Assembly: GCA_027493545.1 (NCBI GenBank)
Contig: JAOSKR010000001.1
Location: forward strand, 462,001 to 526,000
From: Roseovarius sp.
GTDB lineage: Bacteria > Pseudomonadota > Alphaproteobacteria > Rhodobacterales > Rhodobacteraceae
Reading direction: 5' to 3'
DNA: 64,000 bases
Of the stretch, positions 43,541 to 53,284 are shown in pieces. The notes beneath the pieces were generated by a model. The model did no database searches. It saw nothing but the letters and a program-made list of their open reading frames with translations, and was not told where the DNA came from. Every line of letters starts with the position of its first letter. Position 1 is the stretch's first letter. Both the position numbers and the translations under genes were made by a program.

Positions 43541-44415
43541 GCCAGAAGGTTCTGCACCTCCGTGCCGTGACGTTCAAGGTCCCGGCGCATCTTGACGTAC
43601 GCCGCCGCCTCGAGCTGACGCACGCGCTCCTTGCTCAGGCCCAGCTCCAGCCCGAGACTTTCCAGCGTCCGGGGTTCATCACGCAGCTTGCGTTCGCGCA
43701 CGATGAAACGCTCGCGCTCGTTGAGCCGCGCCAGCGCCTCGCCCAGCCAGCCGCGCAGCGCGCCGAGGTCGTGATCCTTCTCGACCAGCTCGTCGCCGCG
43801 CGCACCGTCATCCTCGATGGTGTCGATCCATTCGCGGCCGTCATCCTCGGTCGACTGGGTGGCGTTGAGCGAGAAATCGCTGCCCGAGAGCCGCCCCTCC
43901 ATCATCTCGACATCCCTGAGCGGAACGCCGATCTCGTGCGCGATCATCTCGCGCAGCTGGTGGCCGTCCAGCTCATCGCCGCGGGCCATCGCCTCGCGCT
44001 CGAAGCGGGCCTGGACCCGGCGCATGTTGAAGAAGAGCGATTTCTGGCTCGAGGTCGAGCCGGTGCGCACCATCGACCAGTTGCGCATCACGTAATCCTG
44101 CACCGACGCCTTGATCCACCACACCGCATAGGTGGAAAAGCGCACGCCGCGATCGGGGTCGAACTTGTCGGCGGCCTTCATCAGGCCGAGGCCGGCCTCC
44201 TGGATGAGGTCGCTCATCGAGGCGCCGTAGCGCTTGTACCTGGCTGCCATCGAGATCGCCAGCCGCATGTAGGCGGTGATCAGCCGGTGCAGCGCGGCCT
44301 CGTCACGCCGGTCGCGCCAGGCATAGGCGAGCTCGCGTTCGGTTTCGGCGTCGAGCATTTCGGCCTTCATCGCCTTGCGCGACATGTCGGTGGTGTGAAA
44401 GGCGTCAAGCGGCAT
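43537..44415 (-). CDS. rpoH: RNA polymerase sigma-32 factor, RpoH-type (probably the RpoH2 paralogue)
   Basis: MRLAISMAARYKRYGASMSDLIQEAGLGLMKAADKFDPDRGVRFSTYAVWWIKASVQDYVMRNWSMVRTGSTSSQKSLFFNMRR. Confidence 0.92.
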   Translation of the reverse strand: MPLDAFHTTDMSRKAMKAEMLDAETERELAYAWRDRRDEAALHRLITAYMRLAISMAARYKRYGASMSDLIQEAGLGLMKAADKFDPDRGVRFSTYAVWWIKASVQDYVMRNWSMVRTGSTSSQKSLFFNMRRVQARFEREAMARGDELDGHQLREMIAHEIGVPLRDVEMMEGRLSGSDFSLNATQSTEDDGREWIDTIEDDGARGDELVEKDHDLGALRGWLGEALARLNERERFIVRERKLRDEPRTLESLGLELGLSKERVRQLEAAAYVKMRRDLERHGTEVQNLLA

Positions 44416-44702
44416 GTCTTACCCCCGTCAATCGTCGGGCCGGGCGGGCGACGGCCCGCGCTTTATCTCGACCGTCACAGAATGCTACGAATCTGGGGAG
44501 CGGCCGGATCACCTCGAATGGGAGATGACGCGAATGTTACCGGTCGTGAGCCCGGCGCCGGGTGATGGCGTGCCGGGGCCGCCGCCGGCCGGCAATCCTG
44601 TCGAGGCGCGGGCCGGCCGGACGGAAACGATCGCCCGCTGTTGCTGGCCTTGCATCAACACCCATGAAAAAATGGTTGATAATTTCATGGAATCGGGCCA
44701 GC

Positions 44703-44727
44703 GTGAAATTTGCCTCGCGAATTTCAC
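44703..44727. promoter_or_regulatory. Candidate operator: perfect 8-bp inverted repeat gtgaaatt-N9-aatttcac
   Basis: gtgaaatttgcctcgcgaatttcac at the start region of the XRE-cupin regulator. Confidence 0.5.
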
Positions 44728-45312
44728 CGGGTATGGACCTTGGACCACTCCGATCCCCTCCGCAGCCGCACCCTGGGCGCCGATCTGCGCGCCCTGCGCA
44801 AGGCGCGCGGCCAGACGCTGAGCGATCTCGCCGCCGCCCTGGGCCGCTCGGTGGGCTGGCTGAGCCAGGTCGAGCGCGACATCTCCGAACCCTCGATCTC
44901 GGACCTGCGCCAGATCGCGGCGGCGCTGGGGGTGCCGATGTCGCTGCTCTTCGGCCATGCCAGCGCGCCGGTGCATGAGCAGGGCTATATCGTGCGCGCC
45001 GGGGCCCGCCGGCCGATGGGATCGGGCGACGAGGGGCTGATCGAGGAACTGCTCTCCCCCGACCTGACCGACGATTTCGAGGTCATCCATTCCACCTTCC
45101 GCCCGCGCTCGCGCATGCAGAAACCGGCCCGTCGTCCGACGCAGGAGGTGGGATACATCATTTCCGGCCGGCTCGACCTCACCCTGGGCGGGCGCGACTT
45201 CACCGTCGGTCCCGGCGACAGCTTCCGCTTTCGCGGCGAGGAATACCGCTGGGCCAATCCGTATTCCGAACCCGCCGTGGTGATCTGGGTGATCGCCCCG
45301 CCGGTCTACTGA
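44710..45312 (+). CDS. XRE-family HTH regulator with C-terminal cupin domain (start codon uncertain; TTG candidates)
   Basis: LGADLRALRKARGQTLSDLAAALGRSVGWLSQVERDISEPSISDLRQIAAALGVPMSLLF...cupin GDSFRFRGEEYRWANP. Confidence 0.88.
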   Translation: MPREFHRVWTLDHSDPLRSRTLGADLRALRKARGQTLSDLAAALGRSVGWLSQVERDISEPSISDLRQIAAALGVPMSLLFGHASAPVHEQGYIVRAGARRPMGSGDEGLIEELLSPDLTDDFEVIHSTFRPRSRMQKPARRPTQEVGYIISGRLDLTLGGRDFTVGPGDSFRFRGEEYRWANPYSEPAVVIWVIAPPVY

Positions 45313-45366
45313 CATACTCCGGCGCGGCGGCGGGCCACGCGCGGGCACCATGAAAGGGAGGACGAC

Positions 45367-47818
45367 ATGAGCGATTTTCCAGCCACGGCACGGGTGGTCA
45401 TCATCGGCGGCGGCGCGGTCGGGGCCTCGTGCCTCTACCATCTGGCGCGCGCCGGCTGGACCGACTGCGTGCTGCTCGAAAAGAACGAGCTGACCGCCGG
45501 CAGCACCTGGCACGCCGCCGGCAACGTGCCGACCTTTTCGACCTCGTGGTCGATCATGAACATGCAGCGCTATTCGACCGAGCTTTACGCGCGGCTGGGC
45601 GACGAAGTGGGCTATCCGATGAACTATCATCAGACCGGCTCGATCCGCCTCGCGCATTCCGCCGAGCGGATGCAGGAATTCCAGCGCGCGCGCGGCATGG
45701 GCCTCTATCAGGGGATGGATCTGGAGATACTCGCGCCAGACGAGATCCGGGCGAAGTACCCCTTCATCGAGACCCACGACCTCGCCGGCGCGCTTTACGA
45801 TCCCAACGACGGCGACATCGACCCCGCGCAGCTGACCCAGGCGCTGGCCGCCGGCGCGCGGCAGGCGGGGGCGAAGGTGCTGCGCTTCTGCCCCGCCACC
45901 GGCATCGACCGCGACGGCGACGAATGGATCGTCAGGACCGACAAGGGCGACATCCGCTGCGAATACGTCGTCAACGCCGCCGGTTACTATGCCCAGCGGG
46001 TGGGCGAATGGTTCCGTCCCTTCGGCGGGCGGCGGGTGCCGATGATGGTGATGAGCCACCAGTACATGCTGACCGACGAAATCCCCGAACTCGAGGACTG
46101 GAGCCGCGAGGCGGGCCACAAGCTGCCGCTCCTGCGCGACGTCGACACCTCCTATTACCTGCGCCAGGAAAAGCACGGGCTGAACCTCGGCCCCTATGAG
46201 CGGGGCTGCCGCGCCCACTGGGCCGACCCGTCCGATCCGATGCCCGAGGATTTCAGCTTTCAGCTCTACCCCGATGATCTCGACCGGCTGGAATGGTATA
46301 TCGAGGACGCGATGGCGAGGGTGCCGATCCTGGGGGCGGCGGGGGGTGAACAAGGTCATCAACGGCCCGATTCCCTATGCGCCCGACGGGCTGCCGCTCA
46401 TCGGCCCGATGCCGGGGGTCAGGAACGCCTTCGAGGCCTGCGTCTTCACCTTCGGCATCGCCCAGGCCGGCGGCGCCGGCAAGGTACTGGCCGAATGGAT
46501 GACCGAGGGTGCCACCGAATGGGACATGTGGTCGGTCGACCCGCGCCGCTACACCGACTACACCGATCACGACTACTGCGTTGCCAAGGGGATGGAGGTC
46601 TACGGCTACGAATACGCCATGCATTTCCCGTGGCACGAATGGCCCGCCGGGCGCGACCGCAAGCTCAGCCCGGTCCATGATCGCGTCAAGGCGCTGGGCG
46701 GGGTGATGGGCGCCTATAACGGCTGGGAGCGCGCCAACTGGTTCGCGCATCCCGGCGACGACACCTCCGAGGAAGCGACCCAGACCTGGAACCGCGCCGG
46801 CCCGTGGGAGGCGCGCATCCGCGAGGAGGCGCTCGCGGTGCGCGATCATTGCGGTGTGCTCGACCTGCCGGGGTTCTCGCGGTTCCGCGTCGAGGGCCCG
46901 GGCGCCGACGACTGGCTGCGCGGCCTCGTCACCGGCCCCCTGCCAAAGGTCGGGCGCGTGGGGCTCATCTACTTCGCCGATGACCGCGGGCGGATCGTCA
47001 CCGAGATGTCGGTGACCCGCGAGGCCGAGGACCGCCTCGTCCTCGTGACCGCCGCTTCGGCGCAATGGCATGACCGGGAATGGCTGGAACGGCACATGCC
47101 CGAGGGCGCCGCCTTCACGCTCGAGGACTGGACCGACCGGATGTCGACGCTGATCGTCACCGGCCCCAGGTCGCGCGAGGTGCTGGCCGGGCTGAGCGAT
47201 GCCGATCTCGCGCTGCCGTGGCTCAGTTTCCAGGAAACGCGGGTCTGCGGCCGCCCGGCAACGCTCCTGCGGGTCTCGTTCGCGGGCGAACTCGGCTGGG
47301 AGGTGCATGCCGCGAACGCCGACATGCCCGCGATCTACGACGCGATCCTCGCCGCCGGCGCCAAACCGTTCGGCATGTACGCGCTCAACAGCCTGCGCAT
47401 CGAAAAGGGCTACCGTGCGTGGAAGGGCGATCTCTCGACCGACTACACCATGCTCGAGGCCGGGCTCGACCGCTTCGTCAGGCTCGACAAGCCGCAGGAT
47501 TTCCCCGGCAAGGCAGCGCTTCTGGCCGAACGGCAGCAGGGGCGCAAGAAGGCGTTCGTGACGCTCGAGGTCGATGCGGGAGAGGCCGACGCTCCCTACA
47601 TGTCGACGATCTGGCACGAGGGCGAAATCGTGGGCGAGACCACCTCGGGCGCCTGGGGCTACCGGGTGGATGCCTCGGTCGCGCTCGCCATGGTGCGGCC
47701 CGATCTGGCTGTGCCCGGGCAGGTGCTCGAGGTCGAGATCTACGGCGAGCGCCGCGCGGCCACGGTTCAGCCCGAGGGCCCGCTCTGGGATCCCGAGAAC
47801 GAAAGGCTGCGCGCGTGA
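45367..47818 (+). pseudogene. FAD-dependent oxidoreductase/GcvT-domain (dimethylglycine/sarcosine dehydrogenase-like) protein; +1 frameshift in the G-run 46341-46346
   Basis: ARVVIIGGGAVGASCLYHLARAGWTDCVLLEKNELTAGSTWHAAGNVP... / GVNKVINGPIPYAPDGLPLIGPMPGVRNAFEACVFTFGIAQAGGAGK... GcvT region ...LNSLRIEKGYRAWKGDLSTDYTMLEAGLDRFV. Confidence 0.9.
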
Positions 47819-47837
47819 CGGTTCGCGCCGCCTCATT

Positions 47838-47857
47838 CATCTTTCCGCAAATACTCC
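47838..47857 (-). repeat. Dispersed intergenic element, copy 5
   Basis: catctttccgcaaatactcc, preceded by cctcatt as in copy 4. Confidence 0.7.
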
Positions 47858-47910
47858 GGGGGCGCGGGGGCGGAGCCCCGCTTCACCGATCCGGAGAAAC
47901 GAGGTTGGAC

Positions 47911-50361
47911 ATGAACGATCTGCCGCAAAAGGCGCGCGTGGTCATCATCGGCGGCGGCGTGGTCGGCTGCTCGGTGGCCTATCACCTGACCAGACTGGGC
48001 TGGCGCGACGTGGTGCTGCTGGAGCGCAAGCAGCTTACCTCGGGCACCACCTGGCACGCCGCCGGCCTCATCGGCCAGTTGCGCTCATCGGCCAACATGA
48101 CCCGGCTCGCACACTATTCGGCCGAGCTTTACCTGGGGCTCGAGGCCGAGACCGGGGTTGCGACCGGCATGCGGCAGGTGGGCTCCGTCTCGGTCGCGCT
48201 GACGGATGAACGGCGCGAGGAGCTTTACCGCAACGCCGCGATGGCGCGCGCCTTCGGCGTCCCGGTCGAGGAGCTGAGCCCGGCGGAGGTCAGGGAGCGC
48301 TACCCCCACATCAGCCTCGAGGGCGTCACCGGCGGCGTCTGGCTGCCCACCGACGGGCAGGCCGATCCCGCCAATATCGCGCTGGCGCTGGTGCGCGGCG
48401 CGCGCGACCGCGGCGCGGTGGTGCGCGAGCGCGTCCGGGTGAGCGGCATGACCCGCGCCGGGCGGCGGGTCACGGCCATCGACTGGGTCAGCGACGACGA
48501 CAGCGCGCGGGGGCGGATCGAGGCCGAGCATGTCGTCAATTGCGCCGGCATGTGGGGCCGCGAAGTGGGCCGGATGGCCGGCACCAACGTTCCGCTTCAG
48601 GCCTGCGAGCATTTCTACATCGTCACCGAACCCATCGCCGGGCTTGCCCGGATGCCGGTGCTGCGGGTGCCCGACGAATGCGCCTATTACAAGGAGGATG
48701 CCGGCAAGATCGTGCTCGGCGCCTTCGAGCCCAGAGCGAAACCCTGGGGGCTGGCGGGGATTCCGCCCGATTTCGAGTTCGACCAGCTGCCCGAGGATTT
48801 CGACCATTTCGAGCCGATCCTCGAGGCCGCCTGCAACCGGATGCCGATGCTGGCCGAGGCCGGCATCCATACCTTCTTCAACGGCCCCGAGAGCTTTACC
48901 CCCGACGACGCCTATCACCTCGGGCTCTGCCCCGAGGCGGACAATGTCTGGGTCGCCGCCGGCTTCAACTCGATCGGCATCCAGAGCGCGGGCGGCGCCG
49001 GCATGGCGCTGGCGCAGTGGATGGAGGATGGCGAGAAACCCTTCGATCTGGGCGACGTCGACATCGCCCGGATGCAGCCCTTTCAGGGCAACCGCCGCTA
49101 CCTCGCGGACCGCGCGACCGAGGCGCTGGGGCTGCTTTACGCCGATCACTTTCCCTACCGGCAGAAGGCCACCGCGCGCGGGGTGCGGCGCACGCCGTTT
49201 CACGCCCAGCTTTTGGCCCGTGGCGCGGTGATGGGCGAACTGGCGGGCTGGGAGCGCGCCAACTGGTTCGCAAAGGCGGGCCAGACGCCCGAATACCGTT
49301 ATTCCTGGCGCCGGCAGAACTGGTTCGAGAACGCCGCCGCCGAGCATCGCGCGGTGCGCGAGGGCGTGGGCATGTACGACATGTCGAGCTTTGGCAAGCT
49401 GCGCATCGAGGGGCGGGATGCCGAGGGGTTCCTCAACCGTCTTTGCGGTGCCAGCATGTCGGTGCCGGTGGGGCGCATCGTCTATACCCAGATGCTGAAT
49501 GCGCAGGGCGGCATCGAGGCCGACGTGACCGTGACCCGACTGTCGAAGACCGCTTATCTGATGGTGACGCCCGCCGCCACGCGGCTGGCAGACGAAACCC
49601 GCCTGCGCCGCCATGCGGGCGAAGCCCGTGTCACGATCACCGACATGACCGCCGCCGAGGGCGTGCTGGCGGTGATGGGGCCCGAGGCGCGCAAGCTGAT
49701 GCAGGCGGTCTCGCCCGACGATTTCTCGAACGCCGCGCATCCCTTCGGGTTTGCGCGCGGGATCGAGATCGGGATGGGACTGGCGCGGGCGCACCGGGTC
49801 TCCTATGTGGGCGAGCTCGGCTGGGAAATCTACGTCTCCGCCGACATGGCGGGGCATGTCTTTGAAACGTTGTGGGAGGCGGGGCAGGAGGCCGGGCTCA
49901 GGCTCTGCGGCATGCACATGATGGACAGCTGCCGCATCGAGAAGGCGTTTCGCCATTTCGGCCACGACATCACCTGCGAGGACAACGTGATCGACGCGGG
50001 GCTCGGCTTTGCCGTCGACCTCGCCAAGCCCGATTTCATCGGCAAGGCGGCGGTCGAGTCGCGCAAGGCCACGGGCCCCGAGCGGCGGATGGTGCAGTTC
50101 CTGCTCGATGACCCCGAACCGCTGGTCTATCACAACGAGCCGATCCTGCGCGACGGCGAGATCGTGGGGTATCTCAGTTCGGGCGCCTATGGCCATCACC
50201 TCGGCGGCGCGGTCGGCATGGGCTATGTGCCCTGCAAGGGCGAGAGCGGGACGCAGGTGCTGGCCTCGGCCTACGAGATCGACGTCATGGGCACGCGGGT
50301 GCCGGCAAAGGCGAGCCTCAGGCCGCTCTACGACCCCAGGGGGGAACGGATGAAGGCGTGA
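47911..50361 (+). CDS. FAD-dependent oxidoreductase/GcvT-domain (dimethylglycine/sarcosine dehydrogenase-like) protein
   Basis: RVVIIGGGVVGCSVAYHLTRLGWRDVVLLERKQLTSGTTWHAAGLIGQLRSSANMTRL...; GcvT part ...MDSCRIEKAFRHFGHDITCEDNVIDAGLGFAVDLAKPDFIGK. Confidence 0.94.
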   Translation: MNDLPQKARVVIIGGGVVGCSVAYHLTRLGWRDVVLLERKQLTSGTTWHAAGLIGQLRSSANMTRLAHYSAELYLGLEAETGVATGMRQVGSVSVALTDERREELYRNAAMARAFGVPVEELSPAEVRERYPHISLEGVTGGVWLPTDGQADPANIALALVRGARDRGAVVRERVRVSGMTRAGRRVTAIDWVSDDDSARGRIEAEHVVNCAGMWGREVGRMAGTNVPLQACEHFYIVTEPIAGLARMPVLRVPDECAYYKEDAGKIVLGAFEPRAKPWGLAGIPPDFEFDQLPEDFDHFEPILEAACNRMPMLAEAGIHTFFNGPESFTPDDAYHLGLCPEADNVWVAAGFNSIGIQSAGGAGMALAQWMEDGEKPFDLGDVDIARMQPFQGNRRYLADRATEALGLLYADHFPYRQKATARGVRRTPFHAQLLARGAVMGELAGWERANWFAKAGQTPEYRYSWRRQNWFENAAAEHRAVREGVGMYDMSSFGKLRIEGRDAEGFLNRLCGASMSVPVGRIVYTQMLNAQGGIEADVTVTRLSKTAYLMVTPAATRLADETRLRRHAGEARVTITDMTAAEGVLAVMGPEARKLMQAVSPDDFSNAAHPFGFARGIEIGMGLARAHRVSYVGELGWEIYVSADMAGHVFETLWEAGQEAGLRLCGMHMMDSCRIEKAFRHFGHDITCEDNVIDAGLGFAVDLAKPDFIGKAAVESRKATGPERRMVQFLLDDPEPLVYHNEPILRDGEIVGYLSSGAYGHHLGGAVGMGYVPCKGESGTQVLASAYEIDVMGTRVPAKASLRPLYDPRGERMKA

Positions 50362-50550
50362 TACTGGCGGGTGGCATCGGTCTGGCGCCGGTTGGTCATT
50401 GCCCCGGCCGATCGCAGATCGGCCACGCGCCGACCGCCCCATGGGCGGCGCGTTCCGCGCCACACGCGGTCGGCTTGATCCCGGTTCGGGCTGGGCGCAA
50501 ACAGGCTGCCGGGCTGGTACCCCGTCGCGGCAATGGTGTAGAGCCTGCCC

Positions 50551-51198
50551 ATGTCCGACGAGTATTCCCCGCCGCAGGAGCCCTTGCGCGTCCTCCATGC
50601 CGATCACGAGATCGTCGTCGTGGACAAACCCGCGGGCCTTTTGTCGGTGCCGGGACGCGGCGCGCATCTGGCCGACTGCCTGCTGGCGCGGGTCGTCGAG
50701 GCGTTTCCGATGGCGCTTCTGGTGCACCGGCTCGACCGCGACACCTCGGGCGTGATGGTCTTTGCGCTCAGCCCCCATGCGCAGCGTCATCTCGGGCTGC
50801 AGTTCGAGAAACGCCAGGTCAAAAAGACCTATGTGGCGCGGGTCGCCGGGCGGCTGGAGCCGAGGGAGGGTACGGTCGATCTGCCGCTCATCGTCGACTG
50901 GCCCAGCCGGCCGCGGCAGAAGGTCTGCCACGAGACCGGACGGCAGGCGGTGACCGAGTGGCGGGTGCTGCGCGCCACCGATGACGAAAGCCGGGTGCGG
51001 CTGATGCCCCGGACCGGGCGCAGCCACCAGCTGAGGGTGCACATGCTGGCGCTGGGCCATCCGATCCTGGGCGACCCCCTCTATGCCGAGGGCGCGGCAC
51101 GCGCGCATCCCCGCCTGATGCTGCATTCCGAAGAGCTGCGCCTGCGCCACCCCGATGGCGGGGCGGGGATGCGGTTTCGCGCCGGCGCGCCGTTTTAG
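50551..51198 (+). CDS. RluA-family pseudouridine synthase
   Basis: HEIVVVDKPAGLLSVPGRG...LLVHRLDRDTSGVMVFALSPHAQRHLGLQFEKRQVKKTYVA. Confidence 0.93.
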   Translation: MSDEYSPPQEPLRVLHADHEIVVVDKPAGLLSVPGRGAHLADCLLARVVEAFPMALLVHRLDRDTSGVMVFALSPHAQRHLGLQFEKRQVKKTYVARVAGRLEPREGTVDLPLIVDWPSRPRQKVCHETGRQAVTEWRVLRATDDESRVRLMPRTGRSHQLRVHMLALGHPILGDPLYAEGAARAHPRLMLHSEELRLRHPDGGAGMRFRAGAPF

Positions 51199-51348
51199 CG
51201 GTTATGAGCCGCGGGTGAGTTTGTTTGGCCCGACCCGCTTGCGGGCCGGGCAGGCGCCCTTCGCCCTGGCATGGCGGGCGCATTCGCGCCCACCCGGTCG
51301 GCCGCATGCCCTTCGTCGCTGGCGATGGTTCCGATCCGGCGGCTGCCT

Positions 51349-52389
51349 CTATCGGCTGCGATCCGTCAGGTTGAGCCGGCCGGCGACAATCGGCGAAAGC
51401 GTCTCGGCAAGTTCGGGTTCGGTCTGTTCCAGCGCCGCCAGCTCGTCCAGCCGGTTGGCGGCGACGAGCTGCAGCGCGTCCAGCCGTACGCGGCCGCTTG
51501 CGTTGCGGGGCAGGCGGGCGACCGGCTGGATCAGTTCGGGCTTCGGTTCAGGCATGAGGGCGCGCAGCGCGTCCCCGGTCAGGCCGGTCTCGGCAAAGAC
51601 GTAAAGCCCCACCCCCTTGGCCGGCAGGGCGAAGGTGCAAAGCACCACCTCGCTCACGCGCGGGTCGGCCATGAGCGCGGCGCCGACGCCCTCGCCCTCG
51701 CGCTCGATCCGGTCCTCGGTGCCCTCGCCATCGGACCAGTTCATCAGCCGCCTTGTGACGAAGTTGTAGAGCCGCTTGCCGGTGGCCATCCATAGCCGCG
51801 CCGGCAGCGCCTTTTGCGCCAGCATCCGCCGCTCGGCGGGGGTCAGCAGGTCGGGCGCATAGGCGCGCTTCTGCTTGAGCAGGTGGCGCAGATCCTCGCG
51901 CGCCATGACACGGAAAATCCGCCCGCGCCGGCGATGGACCGAGGCGAGCTGAAAGTCGATCACCGCCGCGCGGCCCTCGGGCGTCATCAGCCAGTTCTGC
52001 GGCTTGGCGATGTCGTTATGGGTGACACCGGCGCGCCGCATCTGCCGCAAGAGCCGGCGCGCGTCGCGGTACCAGGCGGCCTCAGAGGGACGCGCAAGGT
52101 GCAGGGGCGTGCCCGGCGTCCAGCTGCGCAGGATCGAGGAACGGTCGGCGCGGATCAGGATCGGGCAACCCTCGATCCCCCGCACCGCGCGCAAGGCGCG
52201 CACCTCGCGCCGCGCCAGCCACCGCGCCAGCGGCCGCGCCCAGAGCGGGCCGGCATCGACGCGCCGCTGTGCCACCGGAAAGTCGGGCACCCCGCTCAGG
52301 TGTCCCGAAACGGTTTCGGAAAACGCATCGCGCTTGAGCACAGTGCCGGCCTCGAAGGGGGCGGCGGCGATATCCCTCTCGGATGTCAT
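51349..52389 (-). CDS. RIO/Waa-like protein kinase fused to an ANL-superfamily C-terminal-like domain
   Basis: Kinase motifs GVTHNDIAKPQNWLM and AVIDFQLASVHRRRGR; C-terminus AALMADPRVSEVVLCTFALPAKGVGLYVFAE...PVARLPRNASGRVRLDALQLVAANRLDEL. Confidence 0.75.
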   Translation of the reverse strand: MTSERDIAAAPFEAGTVLKRDAFSETVSGHLSGVPDFPVAQRRVDAGPLWARPLARWLARREVRALRAVRGIEGCPILIRADRSSILRSWTPGTPLHLARPSEAAWYRDARRLLRQMRRAGVTHNDIAKPQNWLMTPEGRAAVIDFQLASVHRRRGRIFRVMAREDLRHLLKQKRAYAPDLLTPAERRMLAQKALPARLWMATGKRLYNFVTRRLMNWSDGEGTEDRIEREGEGVGAALMADPRVSEVVLCTFALPAKGVGLYVFAETGLTGDALRALMPEPKPELIQPVARLPRNASGRVRLDALQLVAANRLDELAALEQTEPELAETLSPIVAGRLNLTDRSR

Positions 52390-52432
52390 GGCGCCCCTCT
52401 TAGCGGCATTCGCCGCGCCGGGAAAGCCGCGC

Positions 52433-53284
52433 TCAGAGCCGCAGCCAGTCCGGCGGGCAGAGGTCCGGGTTGCCGGGCTTGCCGGGGCCGAACCATGCCT
52501 TGGGCGCAACGACGATCCGGCCGGAGGTGGCGTTCAGCCACGCTCCCCACCAGGAAAAGGTGGAATTGGCGATGATGTTGTGATCGCAGAGCGATTGCAG
52601 GTACATGTCGAAATGGCCTGCCTTCTCGTCATTGAGGTCGACGATTACCGTCTCGTGCCCGAGCGAAAGGTTCTCGCGCGCCCAGCCGGGGTCGTTGGAA
52701 AAGACGAAGCATGTCGGCGCCTGCCCGACACGCCCGGCGACATGGTCGATGGCGGTGCGGTAATAGCCCGGCGTACAGGCCGCAAAGGCGCCGTCGCCGA
52801 CATAGTCGCCGCGACGCACATGCACCGACACCGAAACCGGCGCGGCGGCGATGCGCGCGGCCATATCGGCGTTGGCGGCGTCGAGCGGCGTGGTCATCGC
52901 CAGATCGTCGCGCAACCGCGCGTCAGAGCGCCCGAAATAGCGAGGCGACTGCCAGTAGCCGTGCAGATAGGTGTTGTCGGGCAGGTCGAAGAAGCGGGGA
53001 TTGAAACCCAACCCCGCCTCGCGGTGAAAGCGCGGATTACGGCCGAAGAGGCGCCACAGCCCATAGCGCAGGAGCCCGTCCATCTTGGCCGGCGGCAGAC
53101 GGCTGGCCTCGGTGAACCGGGCGTTGCGGAAATGAACGAATGCGTCGGCGCGAGGCTGCCCGGTCCGGCCGACATAGCGGCGGTCGAGCGCCAGATCGAC
53201 GCCCAGACGGTCGGCCAGCGCGCGGCCGGCGGCGTACTGGAAAAGCTGGTTGCCGGCGCCGCCGAAGAGCCGCGCGACGATCAT
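52433..53284 (-). CDS. GT11-family alpha-1,2-fucosyltransferase-like glycosyltransferase
   Basis: MIVARLFGGAGNQLFQYAAGRALADRLGVDL...VSVHVRRGDYVGD...IIANSTFSWWGAWLN. Confidence 0.93.
   Translation of the reverse strand: MIVARLFGGAGNQLFQYAAGRALADRLGVDLALDRRYVGRTGQPRADAFVHFRNARFTEASRLPPAKMDGLLRYGLWRLFGRNPRFHREAGLGFNPRFFDLPDNTYLHGYWQSPRYFGRSDARLRDDLAMTTPLDAANADMAARIAAAPVSVSVHVRRGDYVGDGAFAACTPGYYRTAIDHVAGRVGQAPTCFVFSNDPGWARENLSLGHETVIVDLNDEKAGHFDMYLQSLCDHNIIANSTFSWWGAWLNATSGRIVVAPKAWFGPGKPGNPDLCPPDWLRL

Noticed and set aside
45311-45330. Sixth copy of the GAGTATTT element (acatactccggcg)
   Set aside because: Only the core matches and the GGAAAGATGAA half is missing; too weak to count
48085-51150. 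1021-aa minus-strand ORF
   Set aside because: Shadow of the FAD-GcvT and RluA genes; no domain recognised
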